DNA of 10,932 bases from Alphaproteobacteria bacterium. GTDB taxonomy: Bacteria; Pseudomonadota; Alphaproteobacteria; 16-39-46. Position numbers and translations under genes: made by a program. Position 1 is the first letter of the stretch. Each line of letters begins with the position of its first letter. The DNA lies in assembly GCA_947497675.1 (NCBI GenBank), contig CANMHY010000007.1, positions 1 to 10,932 of the forward strand. Reading direction: 5' to 3'. Below are positions 1-7,050 of this stretch, one piece after another. The notes under the pieces are model-generated. The model searched no databases. It saw only the letters and a list, made by a program, of their open reading frames with translations, and was not told where the DNA came from.

Positions 1-348
1 TAAATAGACTCGTGGCTAATTGAAGGACCTCCTTCCAATTTTAATCTTCCAGAAATTTGTTCTGGGCTCCAGAAATTTTTTAAATCAGCCTCAATAAAAG
101 AAAGCAACATTGGCGTCAATTTTTTTGGGATGTTGACTGGCCTTAGATCGACGCTGAGACGCCAGTTTTTGAGACTCTTCAGGATCATAGGACCTTAAAA
201 ATCTATTTCTTTTGAGCTCTCTACTGACAGAAGATTTATGAATTTTGAGCTTCAGAGAAATTTGAGTTATTGAAAAATCACTTTCCTTCAAGATGCTAAT
301 CTGACATCTTTCATGTTGGGTCAGGTGATGATATCCACTTGTTGGCAT
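1..348 (-). pseudogene. IS30-family transposase, N-terminal part, frameshifted and cut by the window edge
   Basis: The first frame starts at an ATG (346-348) preceded by a strong AAGGAGG Shine-Dalgarno four bases upstream. It encodes 85 residues with the IS30 N-terminal helix-turn-helix (start MPTSGYHHLTQHERCQ, then SRELKRNR), which in this family binds the terminal repeats. The frame stops at 91. Dropping one base from the seven-A run (T7 at 120-126 on the plus strand) restores the family sequence: KKLTPMLLSFIEADLKNFW, then SPEQISGRLK and SISHESIY, running open to the window edge. The DDE catalytic domain would lie outside the window, so completeness cannot be judged. It is either a dead copy with one extra A or a copy whose frame could be restored by slippage on A7. 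IS30 members are not generally known for programmed frameshifting, so decay is the default reading. Family assignment is secure. Confidence 0.85.
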
Positions 349-423
349 GTATCCTCCTTGATGTTTTGCATAACACCAAAAGGATCCCGTCTTTGTCTGG
401 CCCAGTAAACAAATTTTTCATTT

Positions 424-461
424 TTTTGCACTCCCCTAGGAATTCCTAGGGGAGTGCAAAA
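424..461. repeat. 38-bp perfect palindrome between mutS and the IS30 transposase
   Basis: The sequence is a perfect inverted repeat with no spacer, centred between 442 and 443 on AATT, with arms containing GCACTCCCCTAGG. It sits 128 bases downstream of the mutS stop and 76 bases upstream of the transposase start. Both flanks are A runs when read outward, not T runs, so it does not look like an intrinsic terminator on either strand. It could be part of the insertion sequence leader, a palindromic insertion target, or a structure that limits read-through from mutS into the transposase. Nothing else recognisable was seen in the rest of 349-631. Confidence 0.8.
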
Positions 462-631
462 GGACCTCACTCTTCTTTCATCTGTTGCACTTCACTTTTG
501 AATCGGCGACACTAAAAATTAAAGTCCGCGAAAAATAATTCCTTTTTTCTCTTAAAACCCCTTGCTTCCCTCATTTATTTTCTACGCCGGGAATCGCTGA
601 AGAAGTTTAAAATTTTTAAAAGAAACACACT

Positions 632-3295
632 TTATTTTTCCTTTTCAAAAAGCGCTTTCAAGGCATAAATTTTCTCAAGGGCCTCCCTTGGAGAGAGGAG
701 ATCAGGTTGAATCTCTTCAAGCGCTTTCTCCAAAAAAGACTCTTTTTTGTGTTCAAAAAGAGGAAGAGAAAGATCTTTTGTTTTTGTCCTTTTTTCAGAT
801 TTTTCTGAGTGAGTTTCGAGTGTTTTTAAGACTTCTTCTGCGCGGTCTAGAACTACAGGGGGAAGTCCCGCGAGGCGCGCCACATGAAGACCATAAGATT
901 TAAGGGCTTTCCCGGGTTGAATACGATATAAAAAGACAACATTCCCTTCCCATTCTTGAATGGCCATATGAACAATAAAAAGATGGGAAAGCGTTTCTTT
1001 TAGATCCGTTAACTCATGATAATGGGTCGCAAAAAGAGCTCGACATCCAATTACTGTATGAAGATACTCTAAACAGCTCCACGCAATGGAAAGGCCATCA
1101 TAGGTCGAGGTTCCACGTCCAATTTCATCTAAAATAACAAAAGATCTTTGAGTTGCCTGATTCAAGATTGCGGCTGTTTCAACCATTTCAACCATAAAAG
1201 TAGATTGTCCCCGCGCAAGATCGTCAGATGCCCCAACGCGCGAGAAGAGCTTATCCACAGCCCCTAAATGCATCCTCTTTGCCGGGACAAAAGAGCCCAT
1301 TTGAGCCAAAACCACAAGCAATGCATTTTGTCTTAAGAAGGTACTCTTTCCAGCCATATTGGGGCCCGTCAACAACCACAAAGCCTTATCTCCAAAACTT
1401 GTGCATCCATTCGCAACAAATTCATTGTTTCCTCTTCTTTTAAGAGAAAGTTCTACCCCCCAATGCCGACCTTCTTCCACCTCAAAAATCAAAGAATCAT
1501 CAACGGAGGGACGTGTAAAATCACCTTCAATGGCCACAAAAGCGAGCGCTGAAAAAACATCTAAGGCCCCGAGCGCATGGCCCGTTTGACTGATCTCTGA
1601 TGCATGATTCAAAACGTCTTTGACAAGATCGTCATAAAGATCGAGTTCGATTTGAAGAATTTTAACCGAGGCTTCAAGCATTTTATCTTCTAAAGAAGAA
1701 AGCTCTCCCGTCGTATAACGCATAACGCTCGCAAGGGTTTGCCGATGGATAAAAGTTATATCCATTTTCGAAGAATTCAGAGCGGTAATTTCAATAAAAT
1801 ATCCTAAAATATTGTTGTGTTTAATTTTAAGATTTCCAATTCCTGTCTTTTCGACATACGTCTTTTGAAGATCAAGAATCAGAGAATGACCATTGGTTTT
1901 TAAAAGACGATACTCATCTAATTCCTTATGAAATAGAGGCGCGATAAACCCTCCTTCACGGGCAAGTGTTGGCAAAGGCTGCGCAAAATCGAGCGCTTTT
2001 TGAATATGGTCTTGAAGGGACACCAAAGGAGAAAGATCTTCAAAAAGAGCCTTTAAAATTTTAGAAGACCCTTTTTCAAAAGAATCCTCAAGAAGGGCCT
2101 TAATCTCAGATACTTTTTCAAGTGCCATTAAGAGAGCCCCTACATCTCGAGGTCCTCCACGCCCTAAGGAGAGTCTTCCGAGGATTCGGTTCAAATCCGG
2201 CATTGATTTTAGAAAGCCTCGTACCCCCTCGCGCTCCTTTTGATGATTTACGAAAAAATCGACAGCCTCCAAACGCTCTTCTATTTTTAGAGGATCTTTC
2301 AAAGGAGATTTAAGACGGAGACTTAAAAGACGTCCTCCAAAAGGGGTCACGGTTCGATTAAGCGCCCAAAATAAGCTTCCCTCCACCTCTCCTGTTTGCG
2401 TTTGTGTCAACTCCAGCGTACGGCGTGTTGCGGCATCGATTTCAAGATAGTGATGCACTTGAATTTTTTGAGGTCGTCTCAGATGTGGAATCTTTCCTTT
2501 TTGCGTGAGGAGAACATAATCGAGCAACGCTCCCCCTGCTGAAAACTCTTCTTTTGAAAAAGATCCAAACCCAGAGAGCGTATAAACCTCAAAGATTTCC
2601 TTTAAACGCCGCTCTCCATTCTTTTCATCAAATCGGGCTGGGGGTAAAAAAGTAAGGTTTTTTTGAAAAGGTGCAAGCGAAATCTCGATCTCTTTTCGGT
2701 GAAGAAGATCGTCTTTAAGGAGAATTTCAGAAGGATTCATCCGTGCAAGAGAAGAGGAAAGATCTTGAACTTTAAGACTTTCCAATAAAAAATCCCCCGT
2801 TGAAACATCGACCCACGCAAAGGCCGCCTGCTGCCCCTCAACAACAAGAGCGGCGAGATAATTATGGTGATGGGGATCCAAAAGCGATTCTTCCGTCAAG
2901 GTTCCTGGGGTAACAATACGGACAACATCTCGCCTGACAATCGGTTTTCCGCCGGTATTTTTTGCATTTTTTTTAGCCTCTTCAGGCGTCTCCATCTGTT
3001 CACAAATGGCAACTTTAAATCCCTGACGAATCAATTTTGCCAAATAGCTATCTGCCGCATGAAACGGCACACCACACATCGGAATATCATCTTCACCGGA
3101 CTTTCCCCGCCGCGTTAAGGTAATATCAAGCGCTTTGGAAGCCTTCTGAGCGTCTTCAAAAAACAACTCATAAAAATCCCCCAACCTAAAAAAAAGCAAA
3201 CAATCAGGATGGGCTTTTTTGACGGCCATATATTGCGTTAACATGGGGGTTAATTTGATGTCGGGGATGTCCACACTCTGGGTTGTCATATGCAT
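632..3295 (-). CDS. mutS: DNA mismatch repair protein MutS
   Basis: MutS recognises mispaired bases and small loops and, as an ATP-driven clamp, recruits MutL to start methyl- or nick-directed repair in the cytoplasm. The 887-residue length is normal. The mismatch-reading FYE motif is at residues 41-43 in domain I, followed by CGVPFHA. The connector, lever and clamp regions run to about 600. The ATPase domain has Walker A GPNMAGKST (644-652), Walker B with ILDEIGRGTSTYDG (721-734) and the switch ATHYHEL (756-762). The C-terminal dimerisation tail ends in LSPREALEKIYALKALF. Two starts are possible: ATG at 3295, with AAAAGAG only three bases away, or ATG at 3289 (MTTQ...), where that site is nine bases away and better placed. 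No frame damage was seen. It reads away from the accessory region and toward the IS30 fragment. Confidence 0.98.
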   Translation of the reverse strand: MHMTTQSVDIPDIKLTPMLTQYMAVKKAHPDCLLFFRLGDFYELFFEDAQKASKALDITLTRRGKSGEDDIPMCGVPFHAADSYLAKLIRQGFKVAICEQMETPEEAKKNAKNTGGKPIVRRDVVRIVTPGTLTEESLLDPHHHNYLAALVVEGQQAAFAWVDVSTGDFLLESLKVQDLSSSLARMNPSEILLKDDLLHRKEIEISLAPFQKNLTFLPPARFDEKNGERRLKEIFEVYTLSGFGSFSKEEFSAGGALLDYVLLTQKGKIPHLRRPQKIQVHHYLEIDAATRRTLELTQTQTGEVEGSLFWALNRTVTPFGGRLLSLRLKSPLKDPLKIEERLEAVDFFVNHQKEREGVRGFLKSMPDLNRILGRLSLGRGGPRDVGALLMALEKVSEIKALLEDSFEKGSSKILKALFEDLSPLVSLQDHIQKALDFAQPLPTLAREGGFIAPLFHKELDEYRLLKTNGHSLILDLQKTYVEKTGIGNLKIKHNNILGYFIEITALNSSKMDITFIHRQTLASVMRYTTGELSSLEDKMLEASVKILQIELDLYDDLVKDVLNHASEISQTGHALGALDVFSALAFVAIEGDFTRPSVDDSLIFEVEEGRHWGVELSLKRRGNNEFVANGCTSFGDKALWLLTGPNMAGKSTFLRQNALLVVLAQMGSFVPAKRMHLGAVDKLFSRVGASDDLARGQSTFMVEMVETAAILNQATQRSFVILDEIGRGTSTYDGLSIAWSCLEYLHTVIGCRALFATHYHELTDLKETLSHLFIVHMAIQEWEGNVVFLYRIQPGKALKSYGLHVARLAGLPPVVLDRAEEVLKTLETHSEKSEKRTKTKDLSLPLFEHKKESFLEKALEEIQPDLLSPREALEKIYALKALFEKEK

Positions 3296-3319
3296 TATCT
3301 CTTTTAAAGTTTTTGGATT

Positions 3320-3349
3320 AAAATATTTTTAATAAATGCACTCTCACAA
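3320..3349 (-). promoter_or_regulatory. Possible mutS promoter
   Basis: On the minus strand a TTGTGA hexamer (3344-3349) and a TATTTT hexamer (3320-3325) are 18 bases apart and would start RNA about 20 bases before the mutS ATG. Each matches the sigma-70 consensus at only four of six positions, and in AT-rich DNA this can occur by chance. Confidence 0.25.
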
Positions 3350-3465
3350 GAGGCAATCTTCATTTTTAATAATTCAGGTCTTTCTTTTTATAATAAGAAA
3401 GCGTTTCAAAAGTAAAGGGACTTGGGCTTTTTTTTAAGAGAGGATTCTTTAGGGATGTTGGGCAC

Positions 3466-3738
3466 TTAATCTTCAAGATGCTTTTGAAAACTGCCTCTCG
3501 TCTCGACTTTTCCCTGAGCCGATTCCTCTATTCCTTTTCTTACAAGATTAAAAGCTTCTGGGTTTTTAGACAACCATTGCTCTCTCAAAGGAATTTCAAC
3601 AGAGGGTTCCTCTATAATACGATGATCTTCATCTCCAAAAGCACGAAAGCTGCTCACAGAGGTATCAATCAGTTCATCACCACAATTGAAATCTTTAGAC
3701 TCAACCCTTACAATTGTTTCATTTTTATTTACTTTCAT
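3466..3738 (-). CDS. Small acidic protein with an antitoxin-like C-terminus
   Basis: This 90-residue frame starts at an ATG with AGGA eight bases upstream. The C-terminal third (W55 LSKNPEAFNLVRKGIEES, then a GSF near residues 82-84) resembles the tail of many small type II antitoxins, where a W-x3-NP-x-A segment is followed by a charged helix and a GSF motif. The middle is very acidic (residues 35-48), which fits a protein that binds a basic partner. I do not recognise a specific family, and no toxin-sized partner gene adjoins it, so a TA role is inference only. The opposite strand carries an overlapping 93-codon frame (3478-3759). I prefer the minus-strand frame because of its ribosome binding site and soluble, charged composition. 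It lies 170 bases upstream of mutS on the same strand with no clear terminator between. Confidence 0.55.
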   Translation of the reverse strand: MKVNKNETIVRVESKDFNCGDELIDTSVSSFRAFGDEDHRIIEEPSVEIPLREQWLSKNPEAFNLVRKGIEESAQGKVETRGSFQKHLED

Positions 3739-3771
3739 AGAGCTTTTCCTAAATTTTGAACCTTGTTTACC

Positions 3772-3897
3772 TTAATAATAATCTCCAAAAATATAAACCT
3801 CTAAATCAGAAGGTTCCCTCTCAATTATGTAGCGTGATCGTAAAACATGAGAAAAATTATTATGCTCTACAAGTAAGATACATAAAGAACATTTCAC
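3772..3897 (-). CDS. Possible 41-residue ORF or gene remnant ending beside repeat copy 1
   Basis: A short minus-strand frame from GTG (3895-3897) to TAA (3772-3774) would encode a 41-residue peptide containing ILLVEHNNFSHVLRSRYIIE and ending YIFGDYY. It lies 33 bases upstream of the antitoxin-like gene on the same strand. Its composition is more protein-like than expected of random AT-rich DNA, and the in-frame stop upstream of it lies just inside the 97-bp repeat that starts at 3907. It may be the tail of a gene cut off when that repeat arrived, or chance. I do not recognise it, and the GTG has only a weak AAGAG in front. Confidence 0.22.
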   Translation of the reverse strand: MKCSLCILLVEHNNFSHVLRSRYIIEREPSDLEVYIFGDYY

Positions 3898-3906
3898 AAC
3901 TCTTAT

Positions 3907-4003
3907 TTTTCAGCCAGAAAATATAATTTTCTTTTTTTGTGGCTTTTTTTATGACAAGATTTCTAAGCCACAAAATATAGATTTTACAATTTACGGCTAA
4001 TTT
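3907..4003 (+). repeat. 97-bp double-dyad repeat, copy 1 (upstream of the ATPase gene)
   Basis: The element contains four half-sites: AGCCA at 3912-3916, TGGCT at 3940-3944, AGCCA at 3966-3970 and CGGCT at 3994-3998. They form two 33-bp inverted units offset by 54 bp. Within the first unit a second dyad (AGAAAAT, ATA, ATTTTCT; 3916-3932) contains a perfect TATAAT (3922-3927). It aligns without gaps to 5545-5641 with 76 of 97 bases identical, and the inter-unit spacer is the most diverged part. It ends 30 bases before the ATPase start codon. It could be an operator/promoter region, a structured leader RNA or a MITE-like element. Confidence 0.85.
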
Positions 4004-4033
4004 AAAACGTTCTTATCAGAAAGAGCCCCTAAA

Positions 4034-5461
4034 ATGAACAAATTCATTGGCAGAGTTGATTATCTCTCAAAATTCGATCGCCTGCTCGAAAAAACAACAG
4101 CAAGTTTAGTTGTTATAAAAGGAAGACGTCGCGTTGGAAAAAGTAGGCTCATTAAAGAGTTTGGAAAGAAGTATCGTCTCTTAAGTATTTCAGCACTCCC
4201 TCCAACACAAAATACCTCACACGAGAAGCAGTTGGAAAATTTCGGACAACAGCTTGGAAAAGAACTTGATCAGCCTGCCTTTAAGGAAAATGATTGGAGC
4301 GATTATTTTTCAAGGCTTGCAGCCAATACGAGAACAGGGCGCGTTATTATTCTTCTCGATGAAATTTCCTGGATGGGGTCAAAAGATCCGGACTTTCTTG
4401 GAAAACTCAAAAATGCCTGGGACGATGAATTTAGTCAAAACCCAGAGCTTATTTTAGTCCTCTGTGGATCTGTTTCTTGGTGGGTTGAAAAAAACATTTT
4501 AAGCAACACAGGGTTTGTTGGAAGAATTTCTTTAAACCTTACCGTTAAAGAACTTCCCCTCAAAGAGATCAATGAATTTTGGGGAAATTCTGAAAATTAT
4601 GTGAGTGCTTATGAAAAATTTAAAATCATCTCCGTCACGGGAGGCGTTCCTAAATATTTGGAAGAAATTGTTTTCACGCGTCCAGCAGAACAAAACATCA
4701 AAGATTTATGCTTTGATCGGGACGGATATTTATTTAAGGAATTTGATGAAATTTTCTCCGATCTCTTTAGCAAAAAAAATGTTCTTTATAAGTCTATTGT
4801 AGAGCAATTGGTTGATGGCCCCTTATCCATTGAGAGTATATCAAAAGCTCTCAAAATAGAAAGGGGAGGAACATTAACGTCGTACTTAGAAGAACTCAGA
4901 ACAGCCGGTTTTATAGAAAGAGATCATGCTTGGTCATTATCGGACCCTAAAAAAACATCTAAATTAAGTCTTTATCGTCTGAGTGACAACTATACAAGAT
5001 TCTACCTAAAATATATTAATCCTCTTAAATCACAAATTGAAAATGGACCTACGGCGTTGCCCCAGTGGGAAAGTATCCTTGGATTTCAGTTTGAGAATCT
5101 TGTTTTGATCAATCATCAAGAATTGCAAGAACAACTTAAAATCAACGCAGAAAATGTTATAAGATCCGGTCCTTATTTTCAAAGAGGAACAAATAGTAAG
5201 AAAGGCTGCCAGATTGATATTCTCATACAAACAAAATTTGGAACTCTTTATGTTTGTGAAGTCAAGTTCTCAAAAAAACCCATTGGAACAGACGTTATTG
5301 AGGAAATGAAGAAAAAGATAAATGCTCTTGAAATATCCAAGGATACGTCGATTCGTCCCGTTCTTGTTCATGTAAATGGGGTAACGCGTGATTTAGAAGA
5401 AAGTGGATATTTTACAAACATCATTAACTTTTCGAAATTATTAGACCCTCAAGAACGCTAA
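4034..5461 (+). CDS. AAA-type ATPase, ATPase_2 (PF01637) with C-terminal DUF234 nuclease-like domain
   Basis: This 475-residue protein has an N-terminal P-loop ATPase of the archaeal-type ATPase_2 family: Walker A GRRRVGKS (30-37), Walker B VIILLDE (104-110), sensor-like LVLCGS (141-146) and the family signature TGGVPKYLE (202-210). A winged-helix segment follows (about 262-296, ending EELRTAGFIER). The C-terminal DUF234 region has a PD-(D/E)XK-like core, with D395 in QIDILI and E409-V-K411 in CEVKFSKK. The start ATG has AAAGAG eight bases upstream. The cellular role of this family is not established. It is common in archaea and in some intracellular bacteria, and is often patchily distributed. 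The gene is bounded by the two 97-bp repeats and appears intact, with all motifs retained. A restriction-like or defence function is possible but unsupported here. Confidence 0.9.
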   Translation: MNKFIGRVDYLSKFDRLLEKTTASLVVIKGRRRVGKSRLIKEFGKKYRLLSISALPPTQNTSHEKQLENFGQQLGKELDQPAFKENDWSDYFSRLAANTRTGRVIILLDEISWMGSKDPDFLGKLKNAWDDEFSQNPELILVLCGSVSWWVEKNILSNTGFVGRISLNLTVKELPLKEINEFWGNSENYVSAYEKFKIISVTGGVPKYLEEIVFTRPAEQNIKDLCFDRDGYLFKEFDEIFSDLFSKKNVLYKSIVEQLVDGPLSIESISKALKIERGGTLTSYLEELRTAGFIERDHAWSLSDPKKTSKLSLYRLSDNYTRFYLKYINPLKSQIENGPTALPQWESILGFQFENLVLINHQELQEQLKINAENVIRSGPYFQRGTNSKKGCQIDILIQTKFGTLYVCEVKFSKKPIGTDVIEEMKKKINALEISKDTSIRPVLVHVNGVTRDLEESGYFTNIINFSKLLDPQER

Positions 5462-5544
5462 GAGGGAAGCCAAAAATCCTTGGAAATGCTTTTTAATTTA
5501 ATAAAATCAAAAGGTTAAAATAATGATATAGATTCAAACAAGAA

Positions 5545-5641
5545 TTTTCAGCCAGAAAATATAATTTTCTTAATTTGTGGCTTTATTTGCGATCCATTTT
5601 ATAAGCCAAAAGATGTGTATTTTGAAGTTTGTGGCTAATTT
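5545..5641 (+). repeat. 97-bp double-dyad repeat, copy 2 (upstream of the split repeat-protein gene)
   Basis: The four half-sites are AGCCA 5550-5554, TGGCT 5578-5582, AGCCA 5604-5608 and TGGCT 5632-5636, with exactly the same spacing as copy 1. The nested AGAAAAT/ATTTTCT dyad with TATAAT (5560-5565) is unchanged. Copy 2 has a perfect fourth half-site where copy 1 has CGGCT. The element ends 71 bases before the next start codon, and the ATPase gene ends 83 bases before it. No convincing terminator lies between the ATPase stop and this element. Confidence 0.85.
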
Positions 5642-5712
5642 TAGAAATATGAATTGAATATTACTCCCAACTCTGTCTTTCTTTTAGAAAGAAGAAAAAA
5701 AGGAACGAAAAA

Positions 5713-6201
5713 ATGATAAAAAAAACAGCCTCCAACACACTTATGTCCCCGAATAAAGAATCCTTTATAACCTCCCAAGGAGCGCTTGATAGAGTTTTTG
5801 TCATTCTGATGCTCGTAGGAAGCATCATGATTTCTCCTATTTCTCTTTCCCTCGTTCTTACTCCTCCTGATCCTTCTTATCCACTCCTGAGTAAGATGGA
5901 GCGCAGAAAAATTGGTCTTATTGGATCTGGATTGTTTGACGCTCAATCGGCTGATCTTTTGACGGAAGCAAGTGCACGATGGAGGTGGGACAACAATTTA
6001 ACACCTGTGACCTTAGCTACAAATTTAGCAAAAAAATGGATGGAAGTTACAGATATAGCTGCTCTTCTTAAATCTGGACCTGAAATGATTCCAACAGTGG
6101 AACTTTTAATAGATCAAGGTATGAACGTTAGAGACGCAATTGCAAGCATTGACACCATACGCTTATCAAGCAATGGGATTGAATTACTCACCCACTGTTG
6201 A
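5713..6201 (+). CDS. N-terminal part of a membrane-anchored helical-repeat protein, unknown function (frame-split)
   Basis: The ATG has AAGGA about nine bases upstream. Residues 28-50 (VFVILMLVGSIMISP...) form one hydrophobic segment preceded by a lysine-bearing N-terminus, consistent with a signal anchor or uncleaved signal peptide. From about residue 98 the sequence enters helical repeats, clearest at VELLIDQGMNVRDAIASI (129-146). After that the frame reads sequence unlike the repeats and stops at 6199-6201. The repeat pattern resumes in the +1 frame, so this is probably the front of one roughly 440-residue protein interrupted by an indel near 6145-6175. No slippery homopolymer is present there, so programmed frameshifting is unlikely. 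I do not recognise the family. Copy 2 of the 97-bp repeat lies directly upstream. Confidence 0.6.
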   Translation: MIKKTASNTLMSPNKESFITSQGALDRVFVILMLVGSIMISPISLSLVLTPPDPSYPLLSKMERRKIGLIGSGLFDAQSADLLTEASARWRWDNNLTPVTLATNLAKKWMEVTDIAALLKSGPEMIPTVELLIDQGMNVRDAIASIDTIRLSSNGIELLTHC

Positions 6202-7048
6202 ACGCGCTACTGCAAATTTCATACGTGAGGGCATGTCGCTTGACGATACCATTAATCTTGTCAAATTTGTTTCCACTTTTAGTCGGGATCATCTGGCGCA
6301 TCATGTTGAAGGTCGCCTAGTGCCTGCTTCAGAAGCGATTAAAATTCTAAGGGGACTTGGGAGACTTGAGTGGCTCGATACAGCCATTATACTCCTCGAA
6401 AAGGGGATCACACAGAAAGAGGCTATCGATGCTGTCACTGGTGGTCCTAATAGCAGTATGATGGCAGAACTTATCGGTAACGGAATTATTGACATCAAGG
6501 ACCAAAATGAGATCAAAGCTGCTCAGCTTATTGGGGTTCCAGGAGCTGCTGAACCTGAATTTATTAAGGACCATGATAATCCCTATTACAATTTACATAA
6601 CTTGGTCACAAAACACGACTGGGGTGGGGAGCCTTTTAATCCTTTCGAATATCCTACTGAAGAAATGGATCCCTGGGTGGAAAAATCCTCTCCTTCTCCC
6701 ACTCATGTTAACTATCTCTGGAATCAAGAGCCACGTAGTTTAGATGCCCTTCATGAACGCTTTCGTGGTCTGAGTCCTGAAGAGCAGACTTCTCTTACAA
6801 AGAGCCATATCATGACAGCTAAAATTGCAGCTCAAGCAATCTTTAGCAGCAACCCTTTAGAGGTTGATCAGGACTTTAGAATTGAGCATCTTCTGACGAT
6901 ACAAAATCTCGCAAATCATCTTGATGTTCTTGCGGATGAAATTCCTCAAAGTGAGGAAGAAGATCCCAAGGAACTTCATAAACAAGCGGCAGCCCTCCGG
7001 ATGTGGGCGGCTGTTGCTAAAACAAAAATGTCCCCGGCGCATTCTTGA
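6140..7048 (+). CDS. C-terminal part of the same helical-repeat protein (frame-split)
   Basis: This frame is open from 6125 and could start at TTG 6140 or ATG 6173, neither with a strong ribosome binding site. That favours decay of a single gene over a separate second gene. Helical repeat segments recur at residues 24-41 (TANFIREGMSLDDTINLV) and 81-99 (TAIILLEKGITQKEAIDAV), sharing the pattern hydrophobic-hydrophobic-x-x-G-[MI]-x4-[AT]-I with the upstream frame. A low-complexity acidic and proline-rich linker follows (about 140-200), then a helical C-terminal region with an acidic stretch (SEEEDPKE, 271-278). No catalytic motif was seen. A scaffold or exported effector-like role can be imagined but is not shown. 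It ends two bases before the atpC relic. Confidence 0.6.
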   Translation: MQALTPYAYQAMGLNYSPTVERATANFIREGMSLDDTINLVKFVSTFSRDHLAHHVEGRLVPASEAIKILRGLGRLEWLDTAIILLEKGITQKEAIDAVTGGPNSSMMAELIGNGIIDIKDQNEIKAAQLIGVPGAAEPEFIKDHDNPYYNLHNLVTKHDWGGEPFNPFEYPTEEMDPWVEKSSPSPTHVNYLWNQEPRSLDALHERFRGLSPEEQTSLTKSHIMTAKIAAQAIFSSNPLEVDQDFRIEHLLTIQNLANHLDVLADEIPQSEEEDPKELHKQAAALRMWAAVAKTKMSPAHS

Positions 7049-7050
7049 GA

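Larger units (their letters stand above)
3907..5641 (+). mobile_element. Candidate mobile or duplicated unit: ATPase gene bounded by direct repeats
   Basis: Two similar 97-bp elements in the same orientation flank a single gene of a family that is often horizontally acquired. No transposase, integrase or target-site duplication is visible at the boundaries, so mobility is inferred from geometry alone. The alternative is that the two repeats are regulatory sequences of the genes that each precedes. Confidence 0.3.

Noticed and set aside
12..22. GTGGCTAATT at the left edge, matching the end of the 97-bp repeat
   Set aside because: It is part of the IS30 coding sequence (ISH codons on the minus strand) and no other part of the repeat is present.
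484..510. Sequence starting TGTTGCACTTCA that looks like an insertion sequence end
   Set aside because: No matching inverted partner is visible in the window and the orientation would place the element over the intact mutS gene; I could not support it.
3380..3401. AT-rich hairpin CTTTCTT/AAGAAAG considered as a terminator after the antitoxin-like gene
   Set aside because: No T-run follows it on the minus strand and the stem is weak.
3478..3759. Plus-strand 93-codon frame opposite the antitoxin-like gene
   Set aside because: It is basic and aromatic-rich without recognisable motifs, and the minus-strand frame has a better ribosome binding site and protein-like composition.
3907..5641. The two 97-bp repeats as a CRISPR or type III antitoxin array
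   Set aside because: There are only two copies 1.6 kb apart with a gene between them, no regular spacers and no cas gene; the repeats inside each element are dyads, not tandem antitoxin RNA units.
5641..5946. Minus-strand 101-codon frame
   Set aside because: It overlaps the start of the repeat-protein gene on the other strand, has low-complexity content, and begins inside the downstream edge of repeat copy 2 with no family resemblance.
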